The notes under the pieces are model-generated. The model saw only the letters and a list, made by a program, of their open reading frames with translations, was not told the DNA's origin and did no database searches. A program made the translations under genes and the position numbers. From contig CM066924.1 in NCBI GenBank assembly GCA_033964015.1, positions 620,001 through 684,000 of the forward strand: DNA of 64,000 bases, read 5' to 3'. This DNA is from Scolanthus callimorphus. Lineage: Eukaryota; Cnidaria; Anthozoa; Actiniaria; Edwardsiidae. Numbering within the stretch: the stretch's first letter is position 1; each line of letters begins with the position of its first letter. This document shows, piece by piece, positions 44,097 to 56,658 of the stretch.

Positions 44097-45041
44097 ATGG
44101 AACAATTCGGAGGAAATGCGCTCAGCTCTGCCAGTTCCTCTGGGTTTGAAAGGCTCCGACTTGAAGGTGCTAAGGGATTTCGCGGAGGAAACGAACCTGC
44201 AGATAACATGCCGCAATTATTAGAAGAGGAAGCCATACCGATGTTATTCCAACCTGCGCAAGCTCAGTTATTGTGCGCGCCTTTGGTGCCCACTATAAAA
44301 CCAACCCCGGACAGTGCCAAGGAAGCATTGAACACCATGAGTCGAAGCCCACAGAACAAACCTTATCTTTCTGAAGATGTCAAGCCGCCGTTCTCTTACA
44401 TCGCATTGATTACGATGTCGATAGAGGCTTCACCATACAGAATGAGAACACTAAATGAGATCTACGAATTTATCATGACAAGGTTTCCTTATTTCAGGAA
44501 GAACCAGCAAAAATGGCAGAACTCTATAAGGCACAATTTGTCTCTGAACGACTGCTTTGTGAAAGTCCCTCGGAGTATTTTTGGAAAGCCCGGCAAAGGC
44601 AACTACTGGACGCTACATCCTTCATGCGGGGATATGTTTGGTAGTGGGAGTTTTCTGCGAAGGCCGAAGCGATTCAAGTGCAGAATGCCACAGAGACCAA
44701 ACGAGCCGGCGTTCGTGCGAAAAATTGATTCATTCCATCATTTCTCTTTGTACGACACAATAACGCGTGTGCCGTCCGTCCTTAACAGGTCATTAGGCGC
44801 TAGCGGGAATGTATTTGAACTGAGACCGACACAAATTGAGTTAACACATCCCTTTGCTTTACTGAGGCCGCCATTGCCCGAGAGAGTGCTCTTCGAGACT
44901 GCATTGAAGTCGAAATCAAGAGGATTCTCCATAAACGAGCTTATGGAACAAAGGGCTGAACTTTCTAAAAGCAACGAGCCATGTAGTTGTGGTTGTGAGT
45001 CTCTTGCATGGGCCGGGGTGCCTATGATTCCTCTCAGATGA
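44097..45041 (+). CDS. Forkhead transcription factor, FoxB/FoxAB-like
   Basis: One open frame of 314 residues. The first ATG is at 44097, because the longer frame from 44049 begins with TTG just after an in-frame stop. Residues 96-194 form a complete forkhead domain: [15 protein letters not shown] at its start, helix three [20 protein letters not shown], and wing [20 protein letters not shown] followed by FLRRPKRFK. Forkhead factors bind DNA in the nucleus and control development. The LHPSCGDMF...GSFLRR wing is closest, from memory, to FoxB and FoxAB; FoxD/E-type is less likely. Residues 277-283 (FSINELM) resemble an Eh1 motif that recruits Groucho repressors, so it may repress. The N-terminus is Ser- and acidic-rich. 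There are no frame breaks, unlike the other genes here. An upstream coding exon is not excluded. Confidence 0.92.
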   Translation: MEQFGGNALSSASSSGFERLRLEGAKGFRGGNEPADNMPQLLEEEAIPMLFQPAQAQLLCAPLVPTIKPTPDSAKEALNTMSRSPQNKPYLSEDVKPPFSYIALITMSIEASPYRMRTLNEIYEFIMTRFPYFRKNQQKWQNSIRHNLSLNDCFVKVPRSIFGKPGKGNYWTLHPSCGDMFGSGSFLRRPKRFKCRMPQRPNEPAFVRKIDSFHHFSLYDTITRVPSVLNRSLGASGNVFELRPTQIELTHPFALLRPPLPERVLFETALKSKSRGFSINELMEQRAELSKSNEPCSCGCESLAWAGVPMIPLR

Positions 45042-45699
45042 ACACCATTGAGCCAAAACCTCTTTCATCCTTACAAGGATTTACTTGGTGAAGACTTTAG
45101 TGTAAAAAGCATTCATGAACATATTTATAAACATTCCTGGTATATTTGCGAACTGGCATGGTTAATATTTAGACTTTCTCAAAGTCCTAATCCTTAGAGA
45201 GAGAGGTCGCCTTGTGGGAAGTCTAGGTTCATATTGAATTCGATAGAATACTGGCACTTCATTAAATAGGTGAGAAAAACTACTTGTGCAATTGGTTTTA
45301 CACTTTTCGCTTCATAGTTTGAGATGTTGATATTTTAACTTGTGATTCTTGAAAGTTTAATTGACTTTCAACAAAGGCGGGAAAGGTTGTTTTGCTCTCC
45401 ACTCTTTAAATGAAAAAAGCTCGCTGCCATATGCACAACTGTGTACAAGTTAATTAGAAAAGTAATCAAATTATTGCCATTTAAAATAATCCTTGTTGTT
45501 CAAACAAGGCGTTTCAGAAATGCAGTGTCTTTTTTTAGACTGGTGAAGCAAGCATGCAATCTTGATGCATTTGATTTTCCTTTTCTTGCCTTTGAAAGAT
45601 ATCTTCGATAGACCTCTAATATCAGAATATGTTATACTATTCGTTTACTAATTACTTTTTGATTCTTTCTGTAAAGGAATGCACAAAATAACGCAACTC

Positions 45700-45705
45700 A
45701 ATAAA
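45700..45705 (+). terminator. Candidate polyadenylation signal of the forkhead gene
   Basis: AATAAA about 660 bp after the stop. A second A/T-rich candidate lies near 46067. Confidence 0.4.
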
Positions 45706-47309
45706 ACTGTGGCCATACTTTTAGACTTTTTCCATGCCTTGTAGCTATACTTGTACAAAACAGTTTCAGTTGTGCTAGAAATGTAAACGTTGGTCCCGGC
45801 GCGCGCGAAGTAGCTTCATCGATTAATATTTGTAGTTTTCAAACATTGCTCAGTTATAGTTCGCATTTTGCTGTCAAAAGGTTTTGCAATTTAATGCCAT
45901 TTAGCGGCAAAACCTTTTTGATGTGAATTTAGTTACAAACTTTATGAAAACAGTCTAATTTACATTAACAGATAGCTAAGATTTTATCTAGGAGCGGGAC
46001 TCCGTTTTTTAAGTGCTTACAAATGACCACTTGTGGGTTGAAAGCACGAAAAATCTGAAAAACTTGAAATAAAACCTTTAAAACAAACGCTTATGAGTAT
46101 GAATTGTTATATTTTTAGCTTGCATGCTCGCCTCCGCATATTTCAAACGACGTCATAAAATTTTAACACACAATTAAAACACAAAGGCAACGGAAGGGAG
46201 TTGGCAAAGTGCAGGAAATTCTCGAGTGTTGAACTAACAACGGCATGCCTCAGTTATCTTTGTTGATTTGATTATGAGTTTTATTGGTGCACAATCAGCA
46301 GGATCAGCAATATTACATTCCTCACTTCAAAGTAACTATTTCAATTTCTTCCATTATTGCAAGTGGCAAATGTAAAGAGTTGTGCATTTGAAGAAATGAG
46401 GGATTTTCTTAGGGCAGGTCTAATTTTATTGCGTGATCACTTCTAAAAGCTTAGTTCAGCTTACACTTTTGCAGTATTAAAACAGCTCAGACTTCGAGGA
46501 ACCAAAATGATAAAGAAGAAATCCAAAAAATGCCAGAAATACAGTCTACAGTGAACAAGAAATGATTGTGTACCAAGTAGACTTATGTTAAACTGCCTTC
46601 TAAAAGTTTTGATTCATTGCACTAGAAGTCGATGCCCAATACGCTACAACGTGCCACAAATCACATTGCATTGCTCAGAATTTCGAGCAGTTCGAGATAA
46701 AATCTTCAGATTCTGTCTCACTATTTGTTTAGTAGATATATGTGGAAAAGCCTTTAGAAGTCTTCAAGACATGGACCGTATGACGTTTTTTTCTTCTCAC
46801 ACAAAACTCATTCATCTTTCTTCCAGTACGTTAAAGAAGAAGAGCAGAAAAGAGTTATTAAAATTGGCAAGGTTTAAAAAACTAATGCAAAAGCAAAGAT
46901 ATAGCTTGACATTTATGAACGGTATGACAGAAAACATAGAGACAGAAGTGGCACTGTTCATTGTTGAGAATACTTCTTTCCCGTCATGATACTGCACGTA
47001 TAAATTTGCATCGATAGCAGCACCAGTGAACCCTTCTTTACCCAACTTTTTCTTCGCTTCTTCAGTTTTGTATAGCTTGGAGAATTTCTCTCTGCTCTCT
47101 GGTATGAATGAAAACATCAAGGAATCTATTGAACCGTATTGACATTTTGTATGGTTTGTACTTTTTGTTTCACGACTTTAGAGGGGGAGATTATCATCAA
47201 ATGTCCTCCATTCTATTGTTAAACATCGCTGTCTAATGAAGCGCACAGAGCGAAACGCTCCTTCGATGGTTAGGTAAGCTCCGCTTTCGCGAGAACTCGC
47301 TGTGAGAGC
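45706..47309. other. Intergenic DNA with one possible unrecognised exon
   Basis: Mostly AT-rich. On the minus strand, about 47135-46980 reads FIPESREKFSKLYKTEEAKK then GFTGAAIDANLYVQYHDG, an unusually protein-like stretch of about 50 residues with a GT after GKE. Family unknown; it could be a gene remnant. Confidence 0.3.
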
Positions 47310-47390
47310 TTCCCTGCTAGCAGAGGCCTCTTTTCTCTGTATTTCGCTGGCTGCAAAATACAGAGAAAAGAGGCCTCTGCTAGCAGGGAA
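47310..47390. mobile_element. Micro-foldback element, 81 bp, perfect 9-bp target duplication
   Basis: Perfect 35-bp arms (TTCCCTGCTAGCAGAGGCC... and its complement) around an 11-bp loop. TGTGAGAGC flanks both sides (47301-47309, 47391-47399). Confidence 0.9.
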
Positions 47391-47638
47391 TGTGAGAGCT
47401 GGCTGTTGCAATTCCAAAACTATAAAGATTTACCGTTTTCAACTGCCCACATTTACGCGTTTTAGTTTAAAAACAGATGCGATTCAGGCAACCAGTTTTA
47501 TTTTCTTAGAATCCCTTAGTTTCTAGAACTCTTATCAGAATTATCAACTAAGCATTGTATCATTATTTTCGCTTGCCTCCGCGAATCGAGACGTTTGCAG
47601 GAATTTTAGAAAGAAGAGGTGCAACGAAGTATAACTCA

Positions 47639-47852
47639 GGCCAGTTTCTGACGTCGAACTTTTGCCGCGTCGAATTTAATTGTTAGAAATTTCATTTGCA
47701 GCTTAGAGGACACTTTGGTCGAGTGCATAAGGTAAATCTAGATGAGTCATAGCTTGTTTTTCTTGTTTATTCTTCGTTTTGTGGTCAAAACGAGAAAACC
47801 AGTCGGCTGAATTGGATTCGACGCGGCAAAAGCTCGACGTTTGAAACAGGCC
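47639..47852. mobile_element. MITE, 214 bp, TCA duplication
   Basis: Ends GGCC pair through CGTCGAACTTTTGCCGCGTC and its partner. TCA flanks both sides (47636-47638, 47853-47855). Confidence 0.82.
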
Positions 47853-47855
47853 TCA

Positions 47856-50800
47856 GGGTAATAAATGGTGCCAAGGCAACTCCTTTCCAACAATTCATTA
47901 ACAATACATCCACAAACATTTTTATTTCCTGATAAATAAATATTTTGATGAGCAATGAATGAATTTTGCCAGCTGTTTCAATAGAAATATGCAACCGACC
48001 GAAACACAATAAATCAAGTTTTCTGACCTGGGTGTGTGACAGCGAGTCACCTATTATTGGTCAGCCTTTTTACCTAGATATTATTTTAATTGCATGACAG
48101 CATTGTAAGTACTGGAAGCTTCAATTCTGGCAAAACTATTTCGTTCGTTATAGTGAGGCGAGGTTAAAAGCGATGGCTCAAAGATACTAAAGCAATTGTG
48201 AATACTTGAATCATTTTCAAACAAAGTGAACCTTGATTTTTAGAAACCTTTTTCACGAAAGTCGAACGGTTCAAGCCAAGTCAATATGATTCATAACGAT
48301 GTTCAACAAGGTTATCCCAGATAATATAAATTGAGCAGTGGGTTAACCGTACCTCAATGTCAGTGGATCACTTCGAGATTCAACTTTTCCCGATGATTTA
48401 CTTTTTCAGTTAGGAAACGATAAACATTACATTGAACAACTTTAACCATCGCTGAATAACATGCATTGACAAATATTCACCGAATTTCGTCTTGTTCTGA
48501 AAGTTTGTTCACGAAGAAATTGTTGAATAAATATTCACAAATATTGAATCAAATGTTGAGTTTGGAATCCGTTGGAACAGAAATTTTGTCGTTAACTAAA
48601 CAATATCTTACTATTGCCTTTCCTTTTCACTAAAACAATGCTGGCGACTAAAGCTCAGTTCTCTATCAGGTATATCGATGACTTTGTGGCTTATTCTTAT
48701 CTTCCGTTGAAATGCAAGAAAAAGTTATCATGCAGTTTTCGATATAAAAAACAATATTTCCTCTCTACTTACCCAATGAAAAACAACCATGCTCTATATG
48801 AATTTCCTTTTGAAAAGGAACATTACTATATGTGGTATATCTTGTAGGATCTTGCATGTTGTTTTTGCAATTTCTCGTGCGCGCGATCCCGGAATTTCGG
48901 CGGTTTTGAAAAGTTTTGTCGTGTTGTGGTCTTATTTCGCTGTGCTGCGGCGATAAGCGGGAATTCCTTAAAATAAAGCATTTTCGTAAGGAATTTGCTG
49001 TCAACATCACAAAAGAAATAAAACTATACTTTAAAACAGAACTGACAGAGGTCTTTTCAAGATTTGCTCGCGTTGCCGACATATTGCAAGCTGCTATCTT
49101 CTCTGGCAGTTTTGTAAGCACACGCCACTGAAACAACTCTGAAACTTGTTCAAGTGAACGGCGTTTTCGAGAGCTGCAATTAGTAGGAAGAGTCGTTCAG
49201 TCTACACAAACATTTTGGTGTGTCAACTGTATGAGTTTGTTTAGTCAAAGGCTTCAAAAAAGTTTCCTCAAATGACCATCTGTAAAAATATTCCCAGCTA
49301 AAACCGAGTTCATTTATGTAGCTTTTGCCGCTAAAATGTGAAAAATGTAAACTTTTAAATTGTCGCTCGAGTGTTGTTCCTCTGCAATAACGCATGACTT
49401 AACATCTAGAACAATTCTTCCTGGCAGCCATGCTTAGGACGCTCCCAGATTCGACCATTTTGTTCAAAACCTCAAATGGCGCGGCTACGAGCACCGCACG
49501 GAAAGAACAGCAGAACAGCGCCCTTTCAGCCAAAATACCGAAAATAATTACGCACTGAAGACCCTAAAAGAGCAATTATTCGGAACCTAAACAGCTAATG
49601 CGAGCTGCTAATGGTTCTGCCGTTCAGTGGGGTCAATACATCAGGACAGTGTGTGTCAAAATAAACATATTGTAGGTTCATTAGTAGAGGCGCAATCATC
49701 ACACGTTTGCTCTACATAAACAGATTGTTGAATCTGTGAAATAGCTTTGGAATGGTCGAGCTAGGAGTTCGGATTGTCCGGAATGAGTGAATAAATGAAC
49801 TCAATAAGAGTTGTTGAGTTCAGCGTGAATTTTACAAGGCCGATTTTGTTAAGATCTTGCGTCCAACTGCTGTATGCAAGCAACTGTTTACAACTTAGTT
49901 TGCTTTTTATTTACGCTATAGTAGAAATATTCCCTCTTTGCGGCACGACGAAGAAGTACGTAACTTTGTAACTCTAAACCGGTTAGACGGAGTCGAGTCA
50001 AGGACGGCGATAAACGAAAAGGCTTTGTAAGGGGGGCTTCGTTACAAGGTTTAATGGCAAATGTAGATGAGGCTGATTAAGTTAAAATGTATAAAAGTAT
50101 GGACTTCGTCATACCTATGTGTGTACACCACATGCCATTGCGCACGATTGTACCCGAATGAGATAAAACCAACGCGCGCTCGCCTGAACCTTCGCGTGAA
50201 CTTTGCAAGGATAAAAAGAAAGGTTTTCCTTGTAAATTCCCTTAATGACTTTCTCAGCTGATGTGAATATTCATCAAAAAACCCCGTGGGGCTAATTTCC
50301 ACTATTTCATCGGCCGCAGAATCAAAGACTTTCGTTTTCAGAAGGCAAACCAAATAAGAAAGAAGCTTAAAATATTCTAGAATTTCCTGAATCTTAAAAA
50401 CAGCGATTAGCAATGTCAACTCTGATAATTGCTTCTCTCTGAGACATAACGTTGTTGTCTTAAGCATACTGACAAAACATAAGCCGCAAATCCCAAATAA
50501 CGGATAAAAAGGTTATATTGATTTCCAAAGAAAATTGTAATTCAATCTTTGATGTAATTGAAAAAACACGTTTTGACTTTTACGCACCTTTATAATTTTG
50601 GTTCCACAGTCAACAAACACGAATGTTATTTAGATCAAGCTGTGTACACATTCTATGGAGTTCAATTAATGTTTGAGTTCGGAGTCAATTTGATGCGTAA
50701 TTGCATCAAAAACAGTCCTGTTCAAAAGTCGTCTCTGAGTAATAGTTGATCGTTGAATCGATTAAAAAGTAACTGTATCTAGCGTCCACACACTGCCTGA

Positions 50801-51332
50801 CTTGATTAGCCTAGCTATTTGCAGTGTGCGTTCTATCTGCTGTATTTTAAAATAATAATAAAGATTGAAAGATAGATTAGATTAACGAGCAAGTTTTAAT
50901 TTTTACGAGCTCAAAGTGTGTAATTCTCGCGAGACCCCTTTAACTCGACCTATTGAAGTGCTGGAAAAAATCCCCAAGGGGGCAGTGAGGTGGAATGATA
51001 AAGAGTAATCTATGTGGTGAACTCGTCTCGAACAGAAATGGAAGGCGCAATGTAATTGGTTGTTGGTATGAGTGTGCGCAAGAATCCATTGGCGTAACAC
51101 GTGCGCCCTTATTAATAGAAACAGGCCATAAAAATATAGCTCACCATGATTACCTTAAACTACTTTCTCAGTGATGTCAAAATCAATCAAATGCCAGAAA
51201 CAAATATCTCCTGTTTTGCTTTTGTTAACCAATAGTTCTCAGGCTATTTCTCTAGGCCTAGTCCCCCACTTTAAGTCTGATGCCCGTCCATCATAGCAAT
51301 TCCAGAACTTCTACCGTTCTTCTCAAACACAT
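47856..51332. other. Intergenic DNA, nothing recognised
   Basis: About 3.5 kb of AT-rich sequence with only short unsupported frames and no repeat structure clear by eye. Confidence 0.45.
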
Positions 51333-51336
51333 TAAA

Positions 51337-51697
51337 GGGACAATGTCACCTAAAATAATTATTGTCACAAAATACAAAAATATTCTCTGAAATTGAAAGA
51401 GTCAGTTTAAAAGAAGTACGGAAAATTTCATTGGATTAGGATGAAGGATTGCTGAGATATGAGCGAATTAAAATCGCAAATTTAGTATGTTTGAAAAAAG
51501 ATTGGGGTAAACCGATTTCAAAAGAGTCGGATTTCCTCATGTAAGCTGTAATTGCAATCCGCGAATATCTTTGCAATCCTACATCAAAATGACCTCAAAT
51601 TTTCACCATGTCAAGTTGAAAGCATTCTTTACAAATTTAAGTTGTTATTTTTATTATTGGTGATATTGTAATTTGATGTTTCGGTGACCATGATCCT
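51337..51697. mobile_element. MITE, 361 bp, TTAA target duplication
   Basis: Ends AGGGACAATGTCACC and GGTGACCATGATCCT with TTAA on both sides (51333-51336, 51698-51701). TTAA targets occur in piggyBac- and Kolobok-type elements. Confidence 0.85.
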
Positions 51698-51958
51698 TTA
51701 ATAATTCATCAAGCGTTAAAATGAAATATCATAAGCATGGAGGAGGTCGGAAATGCAGTCTTAATTTGCATTGAATTTTGAGAATTTATTTCTTCTTTTT
51801 CTCGGGTATCAAATCGTAACATACCTAGCTTGAAGTTTGTGAAGAAACCATTTTTGCTAGCTAGTCGTTGGCTGCGATCTTGACAAATGCACATAGAAAG
51901 TAAGAATAAAAAAACAATGGTTTATTACTGCGATTTCTGCGAACTCCCACTTGACATT

Positions 51959-52304
51959 GGCTGATTGCATTTTTAATCCGCACCGGGAGGGTTGAGGACC
52001 TATGGAAATTTTCCAGGTGGGTTGTTTTGGACTCTGGAAATTCCACGGGAGGGGGTGTGTCTGGAGACTGGAAATTCCAGGGGGGAGGGGTAAAAAAGGT
52101 GATTTTCCAGGCACATTTTATCCAAAAATAGATTTTCCAGGGGTATTTTGCCAGAAAAAATGGAAATTCCAGGGGAAGGGGTCCTTTATGAGGTTGTAAA
52201 TTCCAGGGGAGGGGGTCTGTTTCACGAGTGGAAATTCCAGGGGAGGTGGTCTTTTTAAAAGAGTTCCTGAACCCCCTCGGTGCGGTTTAAAAATGCAATC
52301 AGCC
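51959..52304. mobile_element. MITE-like element with TGGAAATTCCAGGGG subrepeats, copy 2
   Basis: Ends GGCTGATTGCATTTTTAA and its complement. About eight internal TGGAAATTCCAGGGGAGG-type units. Inverted relative to 22384-22641. Confidence 0.78.
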
Positions 52305-52560
52305 ATTTCTGAATGCCAAACTGCGTTTTGGCTTCCGTCAATCAAATATTTGAAGCTCTTTGAGACAAGTCCACGCATGTTTCTGAGTTTGGTTTGCATT
52401 TTGTAGTGAAAAATTGTTTTGAAGCCTAACTAGACCCTATCCGTTCAAAAGATTTATCATCTGCCTCCGTGAAATCACCCAGAGTTGTTCACTCGTTTGA
52501 TTGACGGAAGCCAAACCGCGGTTTGTTGGTCGGTGTAGAGTTCACAGAATGACGAAAATC
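52305..52560. mobile_element. MITE-like inverted repeat, CCGTCAATCA family
   Basis: CAAACTGCGTTTTGGCTTCC and GTCAATCAAA face the inverse TTTGATTGACGGAAGCC and AAACCGCGGTTTG. Confidence 0.65.
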
Positions 52561-53050
52561 CCAGCGTATAGAAGTAATTTTCATCCATATACGATATTTC
52601 GGACAGCCAGTATCGACCTTCTTCAGGTGTGAATGAAAATACTTCTATAAGCTGTTAACCAACCATTCAATTTTTTTTTATTCTTTCTTACATATCCACT
52701 GGTTGATAGGTCCTATATTATTGGATCCCGCTTTAGTATTACTTGTACGCGGTTCTGCAAATACTTTACTGGTATTCACATAGAAATAGTCTAAAGACGT
52801 TCACGGGTGTCCACTGTTTGGTTCTCACCGGATACACAGTATAGTACTGAGTTGACGCACCCAAAAAACGGATATGGGAACGCTCTTCCGAGTCAGACCA
52901 CACACATGTTGACCTTCCCAAGTAGTTATAAAGCAAACAATTTAATTAATTAGATGAAGTGTTTTCTTTGTTGATACGAAAAGGTTAAAGGTTCTTCAAA
53001 CTTTTCGTTACGAGGTTTTTACTGTAACTGTTTCGAGCTGTTACTCCCTG

Positions 53051-53290
53051 GCTAAACTAGGACACATGTAGCGCACAACATTGTAGCCGGACACGTTTCC
53101 TCTCTGTTTCCCAGTTGAGCCACGAGAGAAACAGTTGCGCGCGACAAATTTTGTAGCCGGGACACAAAGAAATGTTTCTTTGCAAGACAAGACACATTTT
53201 ATGTGCCCGAGAAACGCGCGTGCGATGTTTCCTAGTTTAGCCACTCGGTGAAACATGCAGGACACAAATGTTGTGCCCTAGTTTAGCCGT
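53051..53290. mobile_element. MITE-like element, GCTAAACTAGG termini
   Basis: Ends GCTAAACTAGGACACA and GCCCTAGTTTAGC. The interior repeats AGCCGGGACAC- and GAGAAAC-like words. Confidence 0.65.
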
Positions 53291-53832
53291 AGTTCTAAAG
53301 TGAAGACTAAAAAAGGTACAATCAGCATCAATGCGATTAATTCCCTTCAATGCTGCCATTACTATCACGGATGTTGCTCCAAACTTTTGTTTAGCCGGCG
53401 TCAACTTTGCCAACGTGCCTATCTCAGTTGGAAATTCACTTTCCAGAGCACCCACTATATGAATTTCTCACGTCTTGTACAATCCAATTACTTCGACACC
53501 GCATTAGCGTCGATATCATTTCCTGCCATCTTTACGGCCACAGGTTGGGCTTGGCTCGAGTGGGTTCTAATATTACACGCCGGCCGATAGCCCACCAAGA
53601 CAGTTCCACGCCGGCGATAGCTGCTGCTATGCGGTAGGTCTGAATACCCGCCATAACGTATGTAATGACAGCTGTGTGACAAGATGGTGTTAAGTCGTCT
53701 TTGAGTGGCCTGTTATTGGAGAGGACTTACTGAAGATTTACAAACCCATTTCAGAGCTGTGTTGGCAGGCGGGCTTCATTCGACATCGAGTTTGTGTCGC
53801 GGGTCGCGTGTTTATAGCGAGGGTGCGTCAAG

Positions 53833-54534
53833 GTGATGTTACACGGTATAACTCGCAACAAAAACTTTCCGCGCAACATTGTTGTTGCGAAAAGTTGCTG
53901 ACGTCGAGTCATTCGGCATGTTACACGAGACAACTATAAGCGCAACAACATCTGATACACGACCGTTTTAGCTCGACAACTTTTAGCTCGAGCTGATGAC
54001 GAATTTCGTTATTGCCTCGCTTCCAGACAAAAATGTTGCGCGGAAAGTTGTTGGACACATTACACGAGACAACATTTCAAATATTCGTCATTTTGAGTTG
54101 CAAGTTTTTTACAGCTAAAATCGTTGCATGGCGACCCGCGTTTTCAAAACATCGATTTGTTTTTTACTTTTCTGTTCCGCCAATCAAACCTCATGAGCCA
54201 ATCAGATTCGTGCCCTGTTTCGACTAGTGCAGTCGCCTGGCTTTCTGTCGCGACGTTGTCTGGTTTTAGTTCAGAGAAAAGCCATTTGACTGCACTACGC
54301 AATACCGGGCAATAATCTGATTGGCTCATAAGATTTGACTGGCGGACCAGAAAAGCCAAACACAAATCGATTTTTTGAAATCGCGGGTCGCGATGCATCT
54401 ATTTTAGCTGTAAGCCAAGTCAAAAACTCGCAAAATGTTGCCGAGTGAAATGTTGCGCGAAAAGTTGTCTTGTGCCACGTGTTACACGGTAAGAACTTTT
54501 TGTTTTTGTTGCAAGTTGTCCCGTGTAACACCAT
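53833..54534. mobile_element. Inverted-repeat element interrupted by a nested MITE
   Basis: Ends GATGTTACACGG and CCGTGTAACACCATC with repeated GTTGCGCG-AAAGTTG words in the arms. The inner element is 54109-54413. Confidence 0.7.
54109..54413. mobile_element. Nested MITE, TTACAGCTAAAAT termini
   Basis: Ends TTACAGCTAAAAT/ATTTTAGCTGTAA, then GCGACCCGCG pairing. Same family as 34855-35075. Confidence 0.75.
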
Positions 54535-54990
54535 CTTCATGTAATTCTCCTTCTCTATTTAATCGAGGGGAACCAAAAAAATACTCTCGAGTTGACTGCC
54601 AACAAGCCGCAATATGTTACAACTAGGACTCAAGCTGATGTACTAAATATTTATTATGTAATTATTTAGTCCAATTCCTTATTCACAAATGTAACGGTTC
54701 TTACTTTACAAGAAAGGGTTAAAATTGGCCTCCGTCAAGAGAACAAGCTGAGTCAGAGGCGTGAAAGTTGTATAATTGTTATTATTAATTTTCAAAAAAT
54801 GACAAGAGTTTTTTGACAGTACTGTCTACATTTACGGTGTTACTAGTAAAATGTTTCTAAGTATGATGGAAATTATCTAAGGACTAGACCAGGGATGAGA
54901 ACTTTAAAACCTCTTCTCCCGGCCGTATTGACCGTGCGATTACCTGGACCGGGCCACCCCGTAGTGTTTGTCATTGAAAATAATACCCCA

Positions 54991-55361
54991 TAGACCAAAT
55001 CGGCTAACGGGGTTTACATCTTGTTGCCACCCAATTCAGATCATGTGATGATTGCTTTGGGTGGATACAGTAAAAACCCGCATATAAGAACCTGGATTTT
55101 AAGAACCTATTAGGCTAGAATTATCGATGTGAACCCCTTGTTTTCATGTATTTTCAAATCAAATAATCTTGAACCCGTTTTAGGCTAAAATTCTAGGTTC
55201 TTATACGCGGGTTTTTACTGTACTTTTGTTAGTTCTGCACATACGCTTTTGTGAACTCGGTCGAGAGAGGAAAATTGTACAATTGTATCCACCCATGACT
55301 GAATCGTCACATGACCTGAATTGGGTGGCAAAGATGAAAAACTGTTAGCCGATTTGGTCTA
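54991..55361. mobile_element. MITE interrupted by a mariner-like MITE
   Basis: Ends TAGACCAAATCGGCTAAC and its complement, with CCACCCAATTCA further in. The interior carries the element at 55068-55220. Confidence 0.75.
55068..55220. mobile_element. Tc1/mariner-like MITE, 153 bp, TA duplication
   Basis: Ends CAGTAAAAACCCGC/GCGGGTTTTTACTG flanked by TA on each side, then paired TAAGAACCT words. Confidence 0.82.
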
Positions 55362-56299
55362 TTTACACCATGCTTAAAAGAAGAAAACATGCAAAACATG
55401 CCAAGTGTCTTACTATTAACTCTTACTAGCTTAGAGATTTCTATGCCCCATTCACACCAAGGCCATGTTTAATTTCTTCGCCCCACAGCATGCCAAGCTC
55501 TTACTAGTTTAATGATCACAGAAACATGTACAGTGTAGGTTATCCAGTTTTTACATTGAAACATGCTCTTTGCAGATACATATTTAAACCAGTTAATAAA
55601 TTACCATGAAACTGGATTGAGCGCCGTTGTGAATGGAGTATTAGAGTCGCAACAATGCAAAGATCATACTTTTCTCTATTTTTAGACAAAAATTGGTTCT
55701 TTCGATGTCTCAGATATCAAAAATCTGTATTCGCTTTCTGATTGGCTAACTTCTTCCAAGGTGGCCCGGTTGAAAAAAATCGCACATAATTATCTTGTGA
55801 AACTCTCTGCGAGTTCCCTTATCACTAGGTGACGGACAATGCTATAAATAAACAGTACAATAGAGTGTTTAACTTCAGTGTCTGGACACGAGGCAGGGAA
55901 TAGGCTCGTGCCGATAAAAACAAAAGGAAGCCTGTCACGCAACTGTGTCACGCAACTGTGTCACGCAACTGCGCAGCTGTTCTGCGCATCTCAAATCAGA
56001 GAAGTATCGTCCCGTAACGATGGCCGGCGAAGACTAAAAACCTCGAAAACAAATCGTATATAATCTCGACTATTTCTCAATCCATCGGACCATTCTTTTT
56101 AACTTTACATATTCTTAAAAGTTATCTGATAGGATGGCTTAATTAGTTTTGCTGATGAATCAGAGTGATCGCTCCTGGAGCATGCGCGAATCGTGACAGG
56201 CCCCCTATAAGTTGAATGGACGATTCCAGCAAAATGTTTTGAACACGTAAAAATCGGTTCGACATCGCGCGACAAAATAGCATCTTGTCTACATTAGTT
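55362..56299. other. Intergenic DNA, nothing recognised
   Basis: No conserved frame. A short triplicated word CACGCAACTGTGT occurs at about 55938-55972. Confidence 0.45.
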
Positions 56300-56562
56300 G
56301 AACAGCCGATTGCGTTTGAGCGTTTTACCCTAACAGTTCGCACGTTACGTTTGAACGTTTGAAAGTTGCGTTGTGAGACAAAAAGTCGGACGTTTCCAAG
56401 GGCAACCGCCATGTGTATTTTTCACTGACCAATCACAGAGAACAGAACTCTTTGGTTCGCCATAGAAACGTCTCGTTTCATCCTAGAAACGCAACTTTCA
56501 AACGTTCAAACATAACGTGCGAACTGTCAGGATAAAACGCTCAAACGCAATCGGCTATATAT
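56300..56562. mobile_element. Foldback element with arms of about 105 bp
   Basis: GCCGATTGCGTTTGAGCGTT and GAACGTTTGAAAGTTGCG pair with their complements around a loop of about 50 bp. Confidence 0.8.
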
Positions 56563-56658
56563 CGATAGTTGTATTAAGGCGGGTGTAGACCGCCTTTTTT
56601 GCGGCGATTTTTCTTGCGCGAGTTACAATTCCAAATAGTTACTGTTCGAATACGAATA

